Origin: Streptomyces tardus
GTDB taxonomy: Bacteria > Actinomycetota > Actinomycetes > Streptomycetales > Streptomycetaceae
Assembly: GCF_018101125.2 (NCBI RefSeq)
Contig: NZ_JAELVF020000001.1
Coordinates: 807,095 to 871,094 of the forward strand
Length of the DNA: 64,000 nt
Direction of reading: 5' to 3'
Shown here one piece after another: positions 8,181 to 16,472 of this stretch (positions are counted from its first letter, which is position 1; every line of letters starts with the position of its first letter). The position numbers and the translations under genes were made by a program. The notes beneath the pieces are model-generated. The model was given only the letters and a program-made list of their open reading frames with translations, did not search any database and was not told where the DNA came from.

Positions 8181-8395
8181 GCACCTGTCCGAGAACCAAC
8201 ACCAACGAGTGGACGAAGTCGTCGTACAGCGGAGGCGACGGCGGGGAATGCCTGGAGTTCAGTCGTGGCCTTGTTGCCCGCGGGGTCGTGCCCGTACGGG
8301 ATTCCAAGCAGTGCGCGGGTCCCGTGCTGACGTTTTCGTGCGAGGGGTGGGGCGCCTTCGTCGACGCCGTGCGCGAGGAGTCGACCACGGCCTGA
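8177..8395 (+). CDS. DUF397 protein
   Basis: 72 aa. It has the canonical DUF397 order WTKSSYSGGDGGECLE, then VVPVRDSK and a C-terminal WGAFVDAVR. It is the usual small partner of XRE/DUF5753 regulators, whose stop codon it overlaps. It probably antagonises or tunes the regulator; biochemical data for the family are limited. Confidence 0.92.
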   Translation: MSTCPRTNTNEWTKSSYSGGDGGECLEFSRGLVARGVVPVRDSKQCAGPVLTFSCEGWGAFVDAVREESTTA

Positions 8396-8408
8396 GCCTG
8401 CGCACGGC

Positions 8409-8449
8409 CCGAGGGCCCGCGACGGAGCAACTCCGTTGCGGGCCCTCGG
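8409..8449 (+). terminator. bidirectional terminator hairpin
   Basis: 19-bp stem with one G-T mismatch and a 3-nt loop (arms ccgagggcccgcg.. and ..gcgggccctcgg). It lies between the convergent DUF397 and gluconate permease genes. There is no U-tract, which is normal in Streptomyces. Confidence 0.8.
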
Positions 8450-8483
8450 TGTTGACCGGCGCACGGCAGGCGCTGGGCGGGGG

Positions 8484-9881
8484 CTACAGCACCAGGGACA
8501 GCAGCAGGACGAAGACAAGGCCGCAGACGGAGATGATCGTCTCCATGACCGACCAGGTCTTGATGGTCTGGCCGACAGTCATGCCGAAGTACTCCTTGAC
8601 CATCCAGAAGCCCGCGTCGTTGACGTGGCTGAAGAAGAGCGAGCCGGCGCCGATGACCAGGACGAGCAGGGCGGTGTGGGTGGTGCTCATGTCGGCGGCC
8701 AGCGGGGCGACGAGACCGGCGGCCGAGATGGTCGCGACGGTCGCGGAGCCGGTGGCCAGGCGGATACCGACGGCGATGAGCCAGGCGAGGAGCAGCGCGG
8801 AGATGTTCCAGCTCTCGGCGAACTCCAGGATCATCTCGCCGACACCGACGTCGATCAGGGTCTGCTTGAAACCGCCGCCGGCGCCGACGATCAGCAGGAT
8901 GCCGGCGATCGGCAGCAGCGACTTCTCGACGGTGGTGGCCAGGCGGTCCTTGGTGAAGCCTGCCGCGCGGCCGAGGGTGAAGAGGCCGACGATCACGGCC
9001 GCGAGCAGCGCCATGAGCGGTGAGCCGACGACGTCCATGACGCGCTGAACGGTGTTGTCGGGGTTGTCGATGACGACGTCGGTGAGCGCCTTGCCGAGCA
9101 TGAGCACGACGGGCAGCAGCACCGTGCCCACCGTGGCGGCGAAGCTCGGACGGTGCTTGAGCTCCTCGGACGGCCGCTCGGGCACCAGACCCTCGGGCGG
9201 GCTGACGTCGACCCAGCGGGCGGCGTACTTGGCGAAGACCGGTCCGGCGATCACCACGGTCGGCAGCGCGATGAGGACGCCGAGCGCGAGCGTGATGCCG
9301 AGGTCGGCGTCGACGGCGTCGATCGCGGCGAGCGGTCCGGGGTGCGGCGGTACGAGCCCGTGCATCACGGAGAGGCCGGCGAGCGCGGGGATACCGATGC
9401 GCATCAGCGAGTGGCCGCCGCGTCGGGCGACGAGCAGGACGACGGGGATCAGCAGGACGACGCCGACCTCGAAGAAGAGCGGCAGCCCGATGACGCCCGC
9501 GATGAGCGCCATCGCCCAGGGCATCCGTTTGCCGTCCGCCCTGGCGAGGATGGTGTCGACGATCTGGTCGGCGCCGCCGGAGTCGGCGAGGAGCTTGCCG
9601 AGGATCGCGCCGAGCGCGATGAGCACGCCGACGCCGGCGACGGTGGAGCCCAGTCCGCTGGAGAAGCCCTCGATGGCCTTGTCCAGCGGGGCGCCGGCGA
9701 GCGCGCCGAGCACGAGGGAGCCGATGGTCAGTGCGAGGAAGGCGTGCAGCCTGCCTCGCGTGATGAGCAGGACGATGACGGCGATACCGGCCAGGACGGC
9801 GAGGCCCAACTGGGCATTGCCCGCCGAGGTGATGATCTCGGGAGAGTCGGCCGCAAGTATCTCAACACTGAGATGGCGCAC
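8484..9881 (-). CDS. gntP: gluconate:H+ symporter, GntP family
   Basis: 465 aa, about 12-14 hydrophobic segments along the whole length. Typical GntP features are the VMHGLVPPHPGPLAAID loop, GLPLFFEVGVVLL and the C-terminal FSHVNDAGFW motif. It imports gluconate across the cytoplasmic membrane. GTG start with GAGGAA 5 nt upstream. A gluconokinase and a divergent FadR-type regulator follow on the right, so the three form a gluconate uptake and phosphorylation module. Confidence 0.93.
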   Translation of the reverse strand: MRHLSVEILAADSPEIITSAGNAQLGLAVLAGIAVIVLLITRGRLHAFLALTIGSLVLGALAGAPLDKAIEGFSSGLGSTVAGVGVLIALGAILGKLLADSGGADQIVDTILARADGKRMPWAMALIAGVIGLPLFFEVGVVLLIPVVLLVARRGGHSLMRIGIPALAGLSVMHGLVPPHPGPLAAIDAVDADLGITLALGVLIALPTVVIAGPVFAKYAARWVDVSPPEGLVPERPSEELKHRPSFAATVGTVLLPVVLMLGKALTDVVIDNPDNTVQRVMDVVGSPLMALLAAVIVGLFTLGRAAGFTKDRLATTVEKSLLPIAGILLIVGAGGGFKQTLIDVGVGEMILEFAESWNISALLLAWLIAVGIRLATGSATVATISAAGLVAPLAADMSTTHTALLVLVIGAGSLFFSHVNDAGFWMVKEYFGMTVGQTIKTWSVMETIISVCGLVFVLLLSLVL

Positions 9882-10069
9882 GGGAGTTCCTCACACAGGG
9901 ATGGGGGCTGGGAGCGGGGGTGTACGGATCGGCCGTACCCGGTTGCGGAGGTACGGGGCTCGCGGGTGGTGGTACGGGCTCGGGGTCGTGCGTGGCGCGA
10001 CGCGCTCCGGTGGTGGAGGGACGCGTACGGGCCGCCGGTGCGTACGGAGCGGGTGCGCGCCCGCGAGCC

Positions 10070-10114
10070 GGGTGCGTACGGGCGCCGGGTGCGTACGGGC
10101 GCCGGGTGCGTACG
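10070..10114 (+). repeat. 17-bp tandem repeat, 2.6 copies
   Basis: The unit gggtgcgtacgggcgcc is repeated head to tail in the gntP-gluconokinase gap (9882-10145). The rest of the gap is dense in cgtacgg words and holds no gene. Confidence 0.75.
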
Positions 10115-10145
10115 AAGCCCCCGCGCGTACCGGTTCCGGCCGGGG

Positions 10146-10733
10146 TCAGCCGGCGCGCGGTTGCGGTCCGAGGGCGGCGAGGGCGAGTGCGGTGACGCTG
10201 GCGGGGCCGGGGTTCACCGGTACGGCGGCGCCTCGCTCGTCCGCCTGGAGCGGTTCGAGGGTGGCGAGCTGTGAGTCGAGCAGGTTCAGCGGCATGAAGT
10301 GCCCCCGACGGTTGGCGAGTCGGTCGGCGATGAGTGCGCGGTCGCCGGTGAGGTGGAGGAAGAAGAGCTCGGGGGCGGCGGCGCGGAGCCGGTCGCGGTA
10401 GCTGCGCTTGAGCGCCGAGCAGCTGACGACGCCGCCGTGTCCGGCGCGGCTGCGCGCCCAGTCGCCGATGGCGTCGAGCCAGGGCCACCGGTCGGCGTCC
10501 TCCAGCGGTACGCCCTGGCTCATCTTGTCGATGTTGGCCGGGGAGTGGAAGTCGTCGGCCTCGGCGTACGGGACGTGGAGGTGCTCGGCGAGCAGTTCGC
10601 CGACAGTGGTCTTGCCGGTGCCGGAGACACCCATGACGACCACCACCGGCGGCCCGTGCGCGCCGGGGTCGGCGTGCGGGGGCGGGCCGGCGCCGTCCCC
10701 GTCCTCGGGTGGCTCGGCTGCTGACGCTCGCAT
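10146..10733 (-). CDS. gluconokinase
   Basis: 195 aa. Walker A GVSGTGKTT near residue 35, then the gluconokinase signatures DDFHSPANIDKMSQGVPL and CSALKRSYRD, and a C-terminal NRRGHFMPLNLLDSQLATLE. It phosphorylates gluconate to 6-phosphogluconate for the pentose-phosphate pathway. The ATG at 10733 has GAGG 6 nt upstream; longer readings to 10868 run into short CTGTC repeats and are unlikely. It lies upstream of gntP on the same strand and is probably co-transcribed. Confidence 0.92.
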   Translation of the reverse strand: MRASAAEPPEDGDGAGPPPHADPGAHGPPVVVVMGVSGTGKTTVGELLAEHLHVPYAEADDFHSPANIDKMSQGVPLEDADRWPWLDAIGDWARSRAGHGGVVSCSALKRSYRDRLRAAAPELFFLHLTGDRALIADRLANRRGHFMPLNLLDSQLATLEPLQADERGAAVPVNPGPASVTALALAALGPQPRAG

Positions 10734-10871
10734 CGGTACCTCGCTGTCCTCTGCTGTCCTGCTGTCCTGCTGTCCTGCCGGCCGCTTGCCGTCCCTGCCG
10801 CCGTACCACTTGCGGCGGGCGGTCGTGCTGCGGACGGGCCGTGCGACCTCGATGCCGCGCACACTCAACCC

Positions 10872-10888
10872 GATACATCACACGTATT
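10872..10888. promoter_or_regulatory. candidate operator of the divergent GntR-family regulator
   Basis: An imperfect inverted repeat GATACAT-CAC-ACGTATT lies in an AT-rich island between gluconokinase and the FadR-type regulator, where no other low-GC stretch occurs. It resembles FadR-subfamily operators (ATAC..GTAT). Assignment is by position and symmetry. Confidence 0.5.
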
Positions 10889-10952
10889 CAATATCTCGAC
10901 TCGAAATCGTCATACTTATTTTCCGCTCCCTCTCACCCCGTAGGCTGACGAG

Positions 10953-11747
10953 GTGACCACCAAGGACGCCGAGGAGACCACCGGCCACGCCCTCGACAGC
11001 CCCTCCGACCTGGGCCGCGAGCCGCAGCTGCCGCAGGAGCGGGGCGGGGCGCGACAGGGGCTGCACGCCCGGCTGCTGGCGCAGCTCGGTCCCGCGATCA
11101 CCGCCGGGGAGTACCCCACCGGTTCGGTGCTGCGGGCGGACGAGCTGGCCGAGCGGTACGAGGTCTCGCGCACGGTCGTCCGCGAGGCCGTGCGCGTCCT
11201 GGAGTCGATGCGGCTGGTGGAGTCGCGGCGGCGGGTGGGGGCGACCGTGCGCCCCATCGAGGAGTGGAACGTCTACGACCCGCAGGTGATCACCTGGCGG
11301 CTGGCGGGCTCGGACCGGGCGCGGCAGCTGCGTTCGCTGACGGTGCTGCGGTCCGCGGTGGAGCCGGTCGCGGCGCGGCTGGCCGCCGAACTCGCCACGG
11401 CGGAGCAGTGCGCCGAGCTGACCGAGCACGCGCTCGGCATGGTCGCGACCTCGCGCGGCCAGCAGTTGGACGCGTACCTGGTGCACGATGTGGCGTTCCA
11501 CCGGGTGATACTGCGCGCCTCGGGGAACGAGATGTTCGCCCAGCTCGGCGATGTGGTCGCGGCGGTGTTGACCGGACGCACCCAGCACCAGGTGATGTTC
11601 GTGGACCCCGATCCGGCCGCGGTCACCCTCCACGTACGGGTCGCCGAGGCGGTACGGGCGCGGGACGCGGCGCGGGCGGAGGAGCTGACGCGGGAGATCG
11701 CGGTCGGCGCGCTCGCGGAGCTGGACATTCTGACGCCGGAGGAGTGA
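10953..11747 (+). CDS. FadR-type GntR regulator of gluconate genes
   Basis: 264 aa. A winged HTH at about residues 36-100 (LRADELAERYEVSRTVVREA, VRVLESMRLVESRRRVG) is followed by an FCD effector domain with its metal-binding His/Asp residues (HDVAFHRVILRAS, later HVRVAEAV). It most likely represses gluconokinase/gntP until gluconate or 6-phosphogluconate binds, as in related actinomycetes. It is divergent from the kinase. Confidence 0.88.
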   Translation: MTTKDAEETTGHALDSPSDLGREPQLPQERGGARQGLHARLLAQLGPAITAGEYPTGSVLRADELAERYEVSRTVVREAVRVLESMRLVESRRRVGATVRPIEEWNVYDPQVITWRLAGSDRARQLRSLTVLRSAVEPVAARLAAELATAEQCAELTEHALGMVATSRGQQLDAYLVHDVAFHRVILRASGNEMFAQLGDVVAAVLTGRTQHQVMFVDPDPAAVTLHVRVAEAVRARDAARAEELTREIAVGALAELDILTPEE

Positions 11748-11828
11748 GAGCGCGGTTCGCAGGCGTCCTCGACAGCCCTGCCCGCCCCCGTTCACGGCGG
11801 CGGCCCTTGGCGCCCGCAGCGCCAACTG

Positions 11829-12758
11829 TCAGACGCCGAACCAGACTTCGGCCAGTTCCTCGAAGCTCCTCGCCCCACCCGGCGGCAACTCCCGCATGAA
11901 CCACGGCAGATGGCACTGTGCGTGGAGCAGGGTGTACGCCATCAGCACTCTCGGCAGCTCGGCGAGCTCGTCGTCCGGCCATCCGTACGCGGTCAACAGG
12001 CGCCGGAGCAGGACGGGTCGGCCGCGGGTGAGGAAGATCCCGACGGCGACGAGGTCGTACTCCGGCGCACCGCGCATCGCCGGCTCGAAGTCCAGAAGGC
12101 CGGTCGCCGTCCAGCCCTCCACGGTCTCCTCCACTCGCACATGGGCCGGCATGAACTCCGTGTGCAGCAGGGCGGGTCGAGCGGGCTCCGGGAGGGCCAC
12201 GGAGTCGAGGAACTCCGGGATGCGGCTCAGCCACTCCTCGCCCACACCCAGCGCGCGCTGCCGGTCCACGCACGCGGACCGCTGCTGCTTGAGGAACAAC
12301 TGCCAGTCGTCCGGGCCCAGTTCGGCCGGTGGCGGTACGCGGTGGAGGGCGACGAGGGTGCGGCCGAGCTGGTCGAGAAGGTCGAGCCGGCCCTGTTCGG
12401 GGATGTGCGGCCAGGCGTCCTCCAGGCTCTCGCCGTAGAGCCGTTCCATCAGGAGGTAACCCCAGCCCCCGGAGTACCCGGTGTCGAGCACGCCGGGGGT
12501 GAGGAGCGGAAGTCGGCCGTGCAACGCACGCAACGCGGCGCTCTCCACGGCGAGTTCGTCGGCGTGGACCTCGGGATAGAGCTTGAGCACCAGATGCCGG
12601 CCGAGTGCGTAGACCGGGAACGAGCCCTGCGGAAAGCGGGCGATCCGCTCGGTGGGCAGGCCCAGACGTTCGCAGAGGTGGGCGACCGCCGCGTGCAGCT
12701 CCTCCGCTCCGACAGCCTCGTACTGTTCCACGGTTGCGGCCGTCGGCAGGTCGGTCAT
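11829..12758 (-). CDS. aminoglycoside-phosphotransferase-fold kinase, atypical catalytic loop
   Basis: 309 aa. APH-like: Gly-containing N-lobe (RFPQGSFPVYALG), a lysine strand (LVLKLYPEV), catalytic loop LLHTEFMPAHVRVEE near residue 197, and GLLDFEPAMRGAPEYDLV in place of the DFG-like IDFGD. The usual catalytic HGDxxxxN is HTExxxxH here, so Asp is replaced by Glu and Asn by His. A subset of Streptomyces APH-like proteins shares this loop. The substrate is unknown and need not be an antibiotic. ATG 12758 was chosen; an in-frame GTG/ATG extension to 12812 is possible. Confidence 0.75.
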   Translation of the reverse strand: MTDLPTAATVEQYEAVGAEELHAAVAHLCERLGLPTERIARFPQGSFPVYALGRHLVLKLYPEVHADELAVESAALRALHGRLPLLTPGVLDTGYSGGWGYLLMERLYGESLEDAWPHIPEQGRLDLLDQLGRTLVALHRVPPPAELGPDDWQLFLKQQRSACVDRQRALGVGEEWLSRIPEFLDSVALPEPARPALLHTEFMPAHVRVEETVEGWTATGLLDFEPAMRGAPEYDLVAVGIFLTRGRPVLLRRLLTAYGWPDDELAELPRVLMAYTLLHAQCHLPWFMRELPPGGARSFEELAEVWFGV

Positions 12759-12828
12759 CCGGGCAGCGAACCAGGGTGACGGACGGGATCGCAACGGGTT
12801 TTCCGGCGGCACCGCACCGCGGAATCAA

Positions 12829-12862
12829 CCGCAAAGAACTCTTTGCAAAGAATCCTTTGCGG
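12829..12862. promoter_or_regulatory. candidate auto-operator of the HTH regulator
   Basis: ccgcaaag and ctttgcgg form the outer arms, with gcaaagaactctttgc nested inside, giving three overlapping CTTTGC/GCAAAG words within 34 bp. The site sits 17 bp before the GTG of the regulator. AT-rich dyads of this type are typical ArsR-like operators. Confidence 0.7.
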
Positions 12863-12878
12863 TCTTAGGCTGCCTCCC

Positions 12879-13727
12879 GTGACCGAAGCCCCCGAACGTG
12901 CCGAGCACATCACATCCGCGGACCCCGGACGGGCCGAGCCCACCTCGCGCTCCTCCTTCCACCCCGACGCGAAGGCGATGCGCGCGCTCGCGCACCCCGT
13001 GCGGATGCGGCTCACCGGCCTGCTGCGCCAGTACGGGCCCTCCACCGCCACACGTCTCGCCGAGCGGCTCTCCATCAACTCGGGCGCGGCCAGCTACCAC
13101 CTGCGCCAACTTGCCGCGCACGGCTACGTCGAGGAGGACACCGAGCGCGGCAACGCACGCGAGCGCTGGTGGCGCGCGTTGCACGAGGAGACCCATCTGG
13201 ACACCTCGGACCTGGTCGAGCAGGACCCCGCCGCCGTCAACGCCGTACTCCACTCCGTGGTGGCCGGTCGCACCCTCCACCTTCAGCAGATGCTGAACAA
13301 CTACGAGACGCTGCCGCGGAAGTGGCGCAAGGCGTCCGACATGAGCGACTGGACGCTGCGGCTCACCCCCGAGGAAGCGGTACGGCTGCGCGAGGAGCTG
13401 CACGAGGTCGTCGCGCGCTACCGGCAGCCGCCGGCTGGCGAAGGGCCGCCCGGCGAAGGGCTGCACCGCGCCGAAGAGCACGGCGAAACGCAGCGCACCG
13501 AGGGGCCGTTCGAGGCGACGGCGACACCGGTCGCGGCGACGGGCGCCGAGCACGTGTCCGTCGCCATCCAGATCCTCCCCGAGCCGGAACAGCAGGAACA
13601 GCCGGAACAGTCCGAGCAGCCCGAGCAGCACCGCACGGAGCACGCCACGCACCCCACCCACGCCACGCATACCGAGCGCGACGAGAGCCCCGCGCGGGCC
13701 TCTCGTTCCGAGAGCGAGGCGTCGTGA
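12879..13727 (+). CDS. ArsR/HTH_20-type regulator
   Basis: 282 aa. Residues about 35-105 form a winged HTH (MRALAHPVRMRLTGLLRQYG, TRLAERLSINSGAASYHLRQ). The centre is a helical region, and the last 80 residues are disordered and rich in Glu/Gln/Pro/His (EQQEQPEQSEQPEQ). GTG start just downstream of a dyad; possibly leaderless. The stop overlaps the GTG of the MFS gene, so regulator and exporter form a coupled pair. The regulator probably controls the exporter. Confidence 0.85.
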   Translation: MTEAPERAEHITSADPGRAEPTSRSSFHPDAKAMRALAHPVRMRLTGLLRQYGPSTATRLAERLSINSGAASYHLRQLAAHGYVEEDTERGNARERWWRALHEETHLDTSDLVEQDPAAVNAVLHSVVAGRTLHLQQMLNNYETLPRKWRKASDMSDWTLRLTPEEAVRLREELHEVVARYRQPPAGEGPPGEGLHRAEEHGETQRTEGPFEATATPVAATGAEHVSVAIQILPEPEQQEQPEQSEQPEQHRTEHATHPTHATHTERDESPARASRSESEAS

Positions 13728-15130
13728 CGGCGAACACCGGGGAACGCCGAAGTCTCCGTCCGCTGGCGGGAGTTCTGGCGGCGATGTCGGTGGCGATCAC
13801 CGGTACGCGGATCTCCACGATCGCGCTGCCCTGGTTCGTCCTGGTCACCACCGGCAGCGCGACGCAGACCGGCCTGGTGGCGTTCTGCGAGATGGCGCCG
13901 TACGTGCTGGTCAAGATGTTCTCCGGCCCGCTGGTCGACCGCGTCGGGCCGCGGCTGATCTCCTGGACGACGGACCTCGTCAGCGCGTTGGCGGTCGCGT
14001 TGGTCCCACTGCTGCACTGGCTCGATCTGCTGCCGTTCTGGGGCCTGTTGGCGCTGGTCGCGGTGATCGGTTCGGCGCGCGGCCCGGGCGATCTGGCCAA
14101 GGAGATCATGATCCCCGAGGCCGCCGACCGCAGCCGGGTGCCGCTGGAGCGGGCCACCGGCCTCTCCGGGACGACCGAGCGGCTGGCCTCCACCATCGGC
14201 CCCGCCGCGGGCGGTGCGCTGGTCGCGCTGCTCGGCCCGATGACCGGGCTCGCGGTCAACGCGGCCTGTTTCGCCCTGGGTTCGCTGCTGATCTGGCTGC
14301 TGCTGCCGCGCGGGATGGGCCAACCGATCCGACCGGAGTCGACCGGGGAGGAGCCGGAGCCCGGCTACTGGCAACGGTTCCGGGAGGGCTTCGCCTTCCT
14401 GCGCGGCGAACGGCTGCTGCTCGCGATCATCCTGGTCGTCGGCGTCACCAACCTGCTGGACGCGGCGTTCGCCACCGTACTGCTCCCGGTGTGGGCGAAG
14501 GAGTCGGACAACGGGGCGGCGGTCCTCGGCCTGCTGGTCAGCACGATGGGCGGTGCCGCGGTCCTCGGTAGCCTCATTGCCGCCACCATCGCCCACCGGA
14601 TGCGCCGGCGGCCCGTCTTCTTCATCGGCTTCGCGCTCGTGGGCGCACCGCGTTTCCTGGTTCTCGCCATGGACGTGCCACTGGTGACGATGCTGGCCGT
14701 GTTCGCGATCGCGGGCTTCGGCTCCGGCTTTCTCAATCCGATCCTCGGCGCCATCGCCTTCGAGCGAGTACCGCGTCGACTGCTGGGCCGGGTCAACGCG
14801 TTGGGCGACTCGGTCGCCTGGGCCGGCATCCCGTTCGGCGGGTTGCTGGCGGGCGCGGCCATCAGCACGATCGGCCTCTCCCCCGCGCTCGTCGTCGCGG
14901 GCACGCTCTACTTCCTGACCACCAACCTCGGCGGGCTGCGGCCCGAATGGCGCGAGATGGACAAGCTGCGGGGCAGGGGCCGCGCGCCCGACCCGCCGCC
15001 GGGTCTCGTACCGGACCCGAACCCGGGGCCGGCGCCGGGGCCCGTGCCCGTCCAGGAACACAGCCGTCCGCCCGGCGGCAGCCGCGACGAACGCGAGCCC
15101 GGCGGCAGGGAGCCCGGCGGCAGGGAGTGA
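13724..15130 (+). CDS. MFS exporter
   Basis: 468 aa, 12 hydrophobic segments, beginning SLRPLAGVLAAMSVAITGTRIS and followed by MAPYVLVKMFSGPLVDRVGP (motif A region of drug:H+ antiporter MFS). The last 60 residues are a Pro/Arg/Gly-rich tail (DPPPGLVPDPNPGPAPG). The gene overlaps the upstream regulator by 4 bp. The DNA of its tail (14943-15038) is repeated at 15437-15532, next to a scrambled stretch. The tail beyond residue about 410 is therefore less certain than the transporter core. The substrate is unknown. Confidence 0.85.
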   Translation: MTANTGERRSLRPLAGVLAAMSVAITGTRISTIALPWFVLVTTGSATQTGLVAFCEMAPYVLVKMFSGPLVDRVGPRLISWTTDLVSALAVALVPLLHWLDLLPFWGLLALVAVIGSARGPGDLAKEIMIPEAADRSRVPLERATGLSGTTERLASTIGPAAGGALVALLGPMTGLAVNAACFALGSLLIWLLLPRGMGQPIRPESTGEEPEPGYWQRFREGFAFLRGERLLLAIILVVGVTNLLDAAFATVLLPVWAKESDNGAAVLGLLVSTMGGAAVLGSLIAATIAHRMRRRPVFFIGFALVGAPRFLVLAMDVPLVTMLAVFAIAGFGSGFLNPILGAIAFERVPRRLLGRVNALGDSVAWAGIPFGGLLAGAAISTIGLSPALVVAGTLYFLTTNLGGLRPEWREMDKLRGRGRAPDPPPGLVPDPNPGPAPGPVPVQEHSRPPGGSRDEREPGGREPGGRE

Positions 15131-15532
15131 ACCGCTCGGGGCGTGCCCTGCTCGCGGGCTTCGGGTGCACGGACTGCGGTGCACGGGTCGGCTCGGTGGG
15201 AGTGCCGCGCACCGCGGTCCGTGGTGAACGTCCGTCGTGCGCCCGTGGTTCAGCGGCGCGACGGCGGCCGGTCGGCCGTACGCCCCGGACGACTCAGTCG
15301 AGCAGTTGGTCGACCCGTACGGCCCTCGCCCGGCCCTCCTCGGCGGCCAGATGCTCGGGCAGCACCCGCCCGAAGAGCTGACGGGTCCGTGCCGGGCTGC
15401 CGATGACGCCGGGGCGCTCGCTGTAGGCGAAGATCGCCGAATGGCGCGAGATGGACAAGCTGCGGGGCAGGGGCCGCGCGCCCGACCCGCCGCCGGGTCT
15501 CGTACCGGACCCGAACCCGGGGCCGGCGCCGG
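14943..15532 (+). repeat. 96-bp direct repeat of the MFS tail (14943-15038 and 15437-15532)
   Basis: The copies are identical by eye, offset 494 bp. The second copy begins within the word cgaatggcgcgag, which also lies in the unrelated sequence around 15430, then folds back at 15527/15528 into the palindrome. Confidence 0.9.
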
Positions 15533-15914
15533 CCCCGGGTTCGGGTCCGGTACGAGACCCGGCGGCGGGTCGGGCGCGCGGCCCCTGCCCCGCAGCTTGT
15601 CCATCTCGCGCCATTCGGCGATCTTCGCCTACAGCGAGCGCCCCGGCGTCATCGGCAGCCCGGCACGGACCCGTCAGCTCTTCGGGCGGGTGCTGCCCGA
15701 GCATCTGGCCGCCGAGGAGGGCCGGGCGAGGGCCGTACGGGTCGACCAACTGCTCGACTGAGTCGTCCGGGGCGTACGGCCGACCGGCCGCCGTCGCGCC
15801 GCTGAACCACGGGCGCACGACGGACGTTCACCACGGACCGCGGTGCGCGGCACTCCCACCGAGCCGACCCGTGCACCGCAGTCCGTGCACCCGAAGCCCG
15901 CGAGCAGGGCACGC
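15141..15914. repeat. 774-bp perfect palindrome
   Basis: Arms 15141-15527 and 15528-15914 (387 bp each) are exact reverse complements with no spacer. The proteins read from 15237-15761 (+) and 15294-15818 (-) are identical. The centre is ggccggcgccggcc. A spacer-free palindrome of this size is unstable in cells, so a fold-back assembly or library artefact is the first suspicion. Confidence 0.9.
15618..15761 (+). pseudogene. C-terminal fragment of an unidentified gene (also present inverted at 15294-15437)
   Basis: The frame reads IFAYSERPGVIGSPARTRQL, then FGRVLPEHLAAEEGRARAVR and VDQLLD, ending in TGA. It has good coding character and a natural stop, but the upstream part is replaced by the inverted MFS tail. 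The parent gene is not recognised and is missing from the window. Confidence 0.5.
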
Positions 15915-15977
15915 GCCCGGGGCCCCGGGCGCGGGGTCGGGTGCCAGCCGCCCCGCCCGGGCCGTTGCGTTCACCTC

Positions 15978-16118
15978 CGGCGCGCACCACTGGAGGAAGC
16001 GCGTACAGCTCTCCTCCAGACCGGGGAGCGGGACCCTGGGCAGCGTGTCCTCGTGGGCGAAGGTGGTGGGGGCTGTGGCTGTCGCGGCGGGGGTGGCTGT
16101 GGCGGCGGCTGTGCCGGT
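15978..16118 (-). pseudogene. N-terminal fragment of a choline/carnitine acyltransferase-like gene
   Basis: The minus strand reads FAHEDTLPRVPLPGLEESCT then RFLQWCAP. This matches the N-terminal 'LPrlPvPpLeeSc.rfl.w..PLl' signature of carnitine/choline O-acyltransferases. On one side it is cut at 16118, where it runs into an inverted amidase copy. On the other it is lost after WCAP. Only about 47 residues remain of a protein usually around 600 aa. Confidence 0.55.
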
Positions 16119-16228
16119 GTTCGGAGTCGGCCGGTCCCAGCAGCTGCGCACCGAGCGGGAGGCCCTCGGGCGTACGCCCGAGGGCCTCCCGCTCGGTGCG
16201 CAGCTGCTGGGACCGGCCGACTCCGAAC
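16119..16228. repeat. 110-bp palindrome of amidase-derived sequence
   Basis: Arms 16119-16173 and 16174-16228 (55 bp each), centre cgtacg. Both arms derive from the amidase 3' end, so this is a second fold-back. Confidence 0.85.
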
Positions 16229-16472
16229 CGCTGCTCGTCTCGCTCGCCGCCCAACTGGAGGCGGACCGCCGGTGGTTCGAGAGCTGGCCGGGCGGCGACG
16301 GGCAGCACCGAGGCGTCGGCTACTGCGCCTCGGGCTGCCCGTCGCCGCCCGGCCAGCTCTCGAACCACCGGCGGTCCGCCTCCAGTTGGGCGGCGAGCGA
16401 GACGAGCAGCGGTTCGGAGTCGGCCGGTCCCAGCAGCTGCGCACCGAGCGGGAGGCCCTCGGGCGTACGCCC
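16168..16472. repeat. 138-bp inverted repeat of the amidase 3' end
   Basis: 16168-16305 is the reverse complement of 16335-16472, with a 29-nt spacer. The right copy is the true end of the amidase gene; the left is an extra inverted copy. Inverted duplications chain through 15141-16472. Confidence 0.85.

Noticed and set aside
11264..11899. 211-codon reading overlapping the GntR-family gene
   Set aside because: Out-of-frame shadow rich in Gly/Arg; the GntR frame has HTH and FCD motifs.
15237..15761. 174-aa protein on + and its identical twin on - (15294-15818)
   Set aside because: Identical products on opposite strands come from the palindrome; there is no family signature and no ribosome-binding site.
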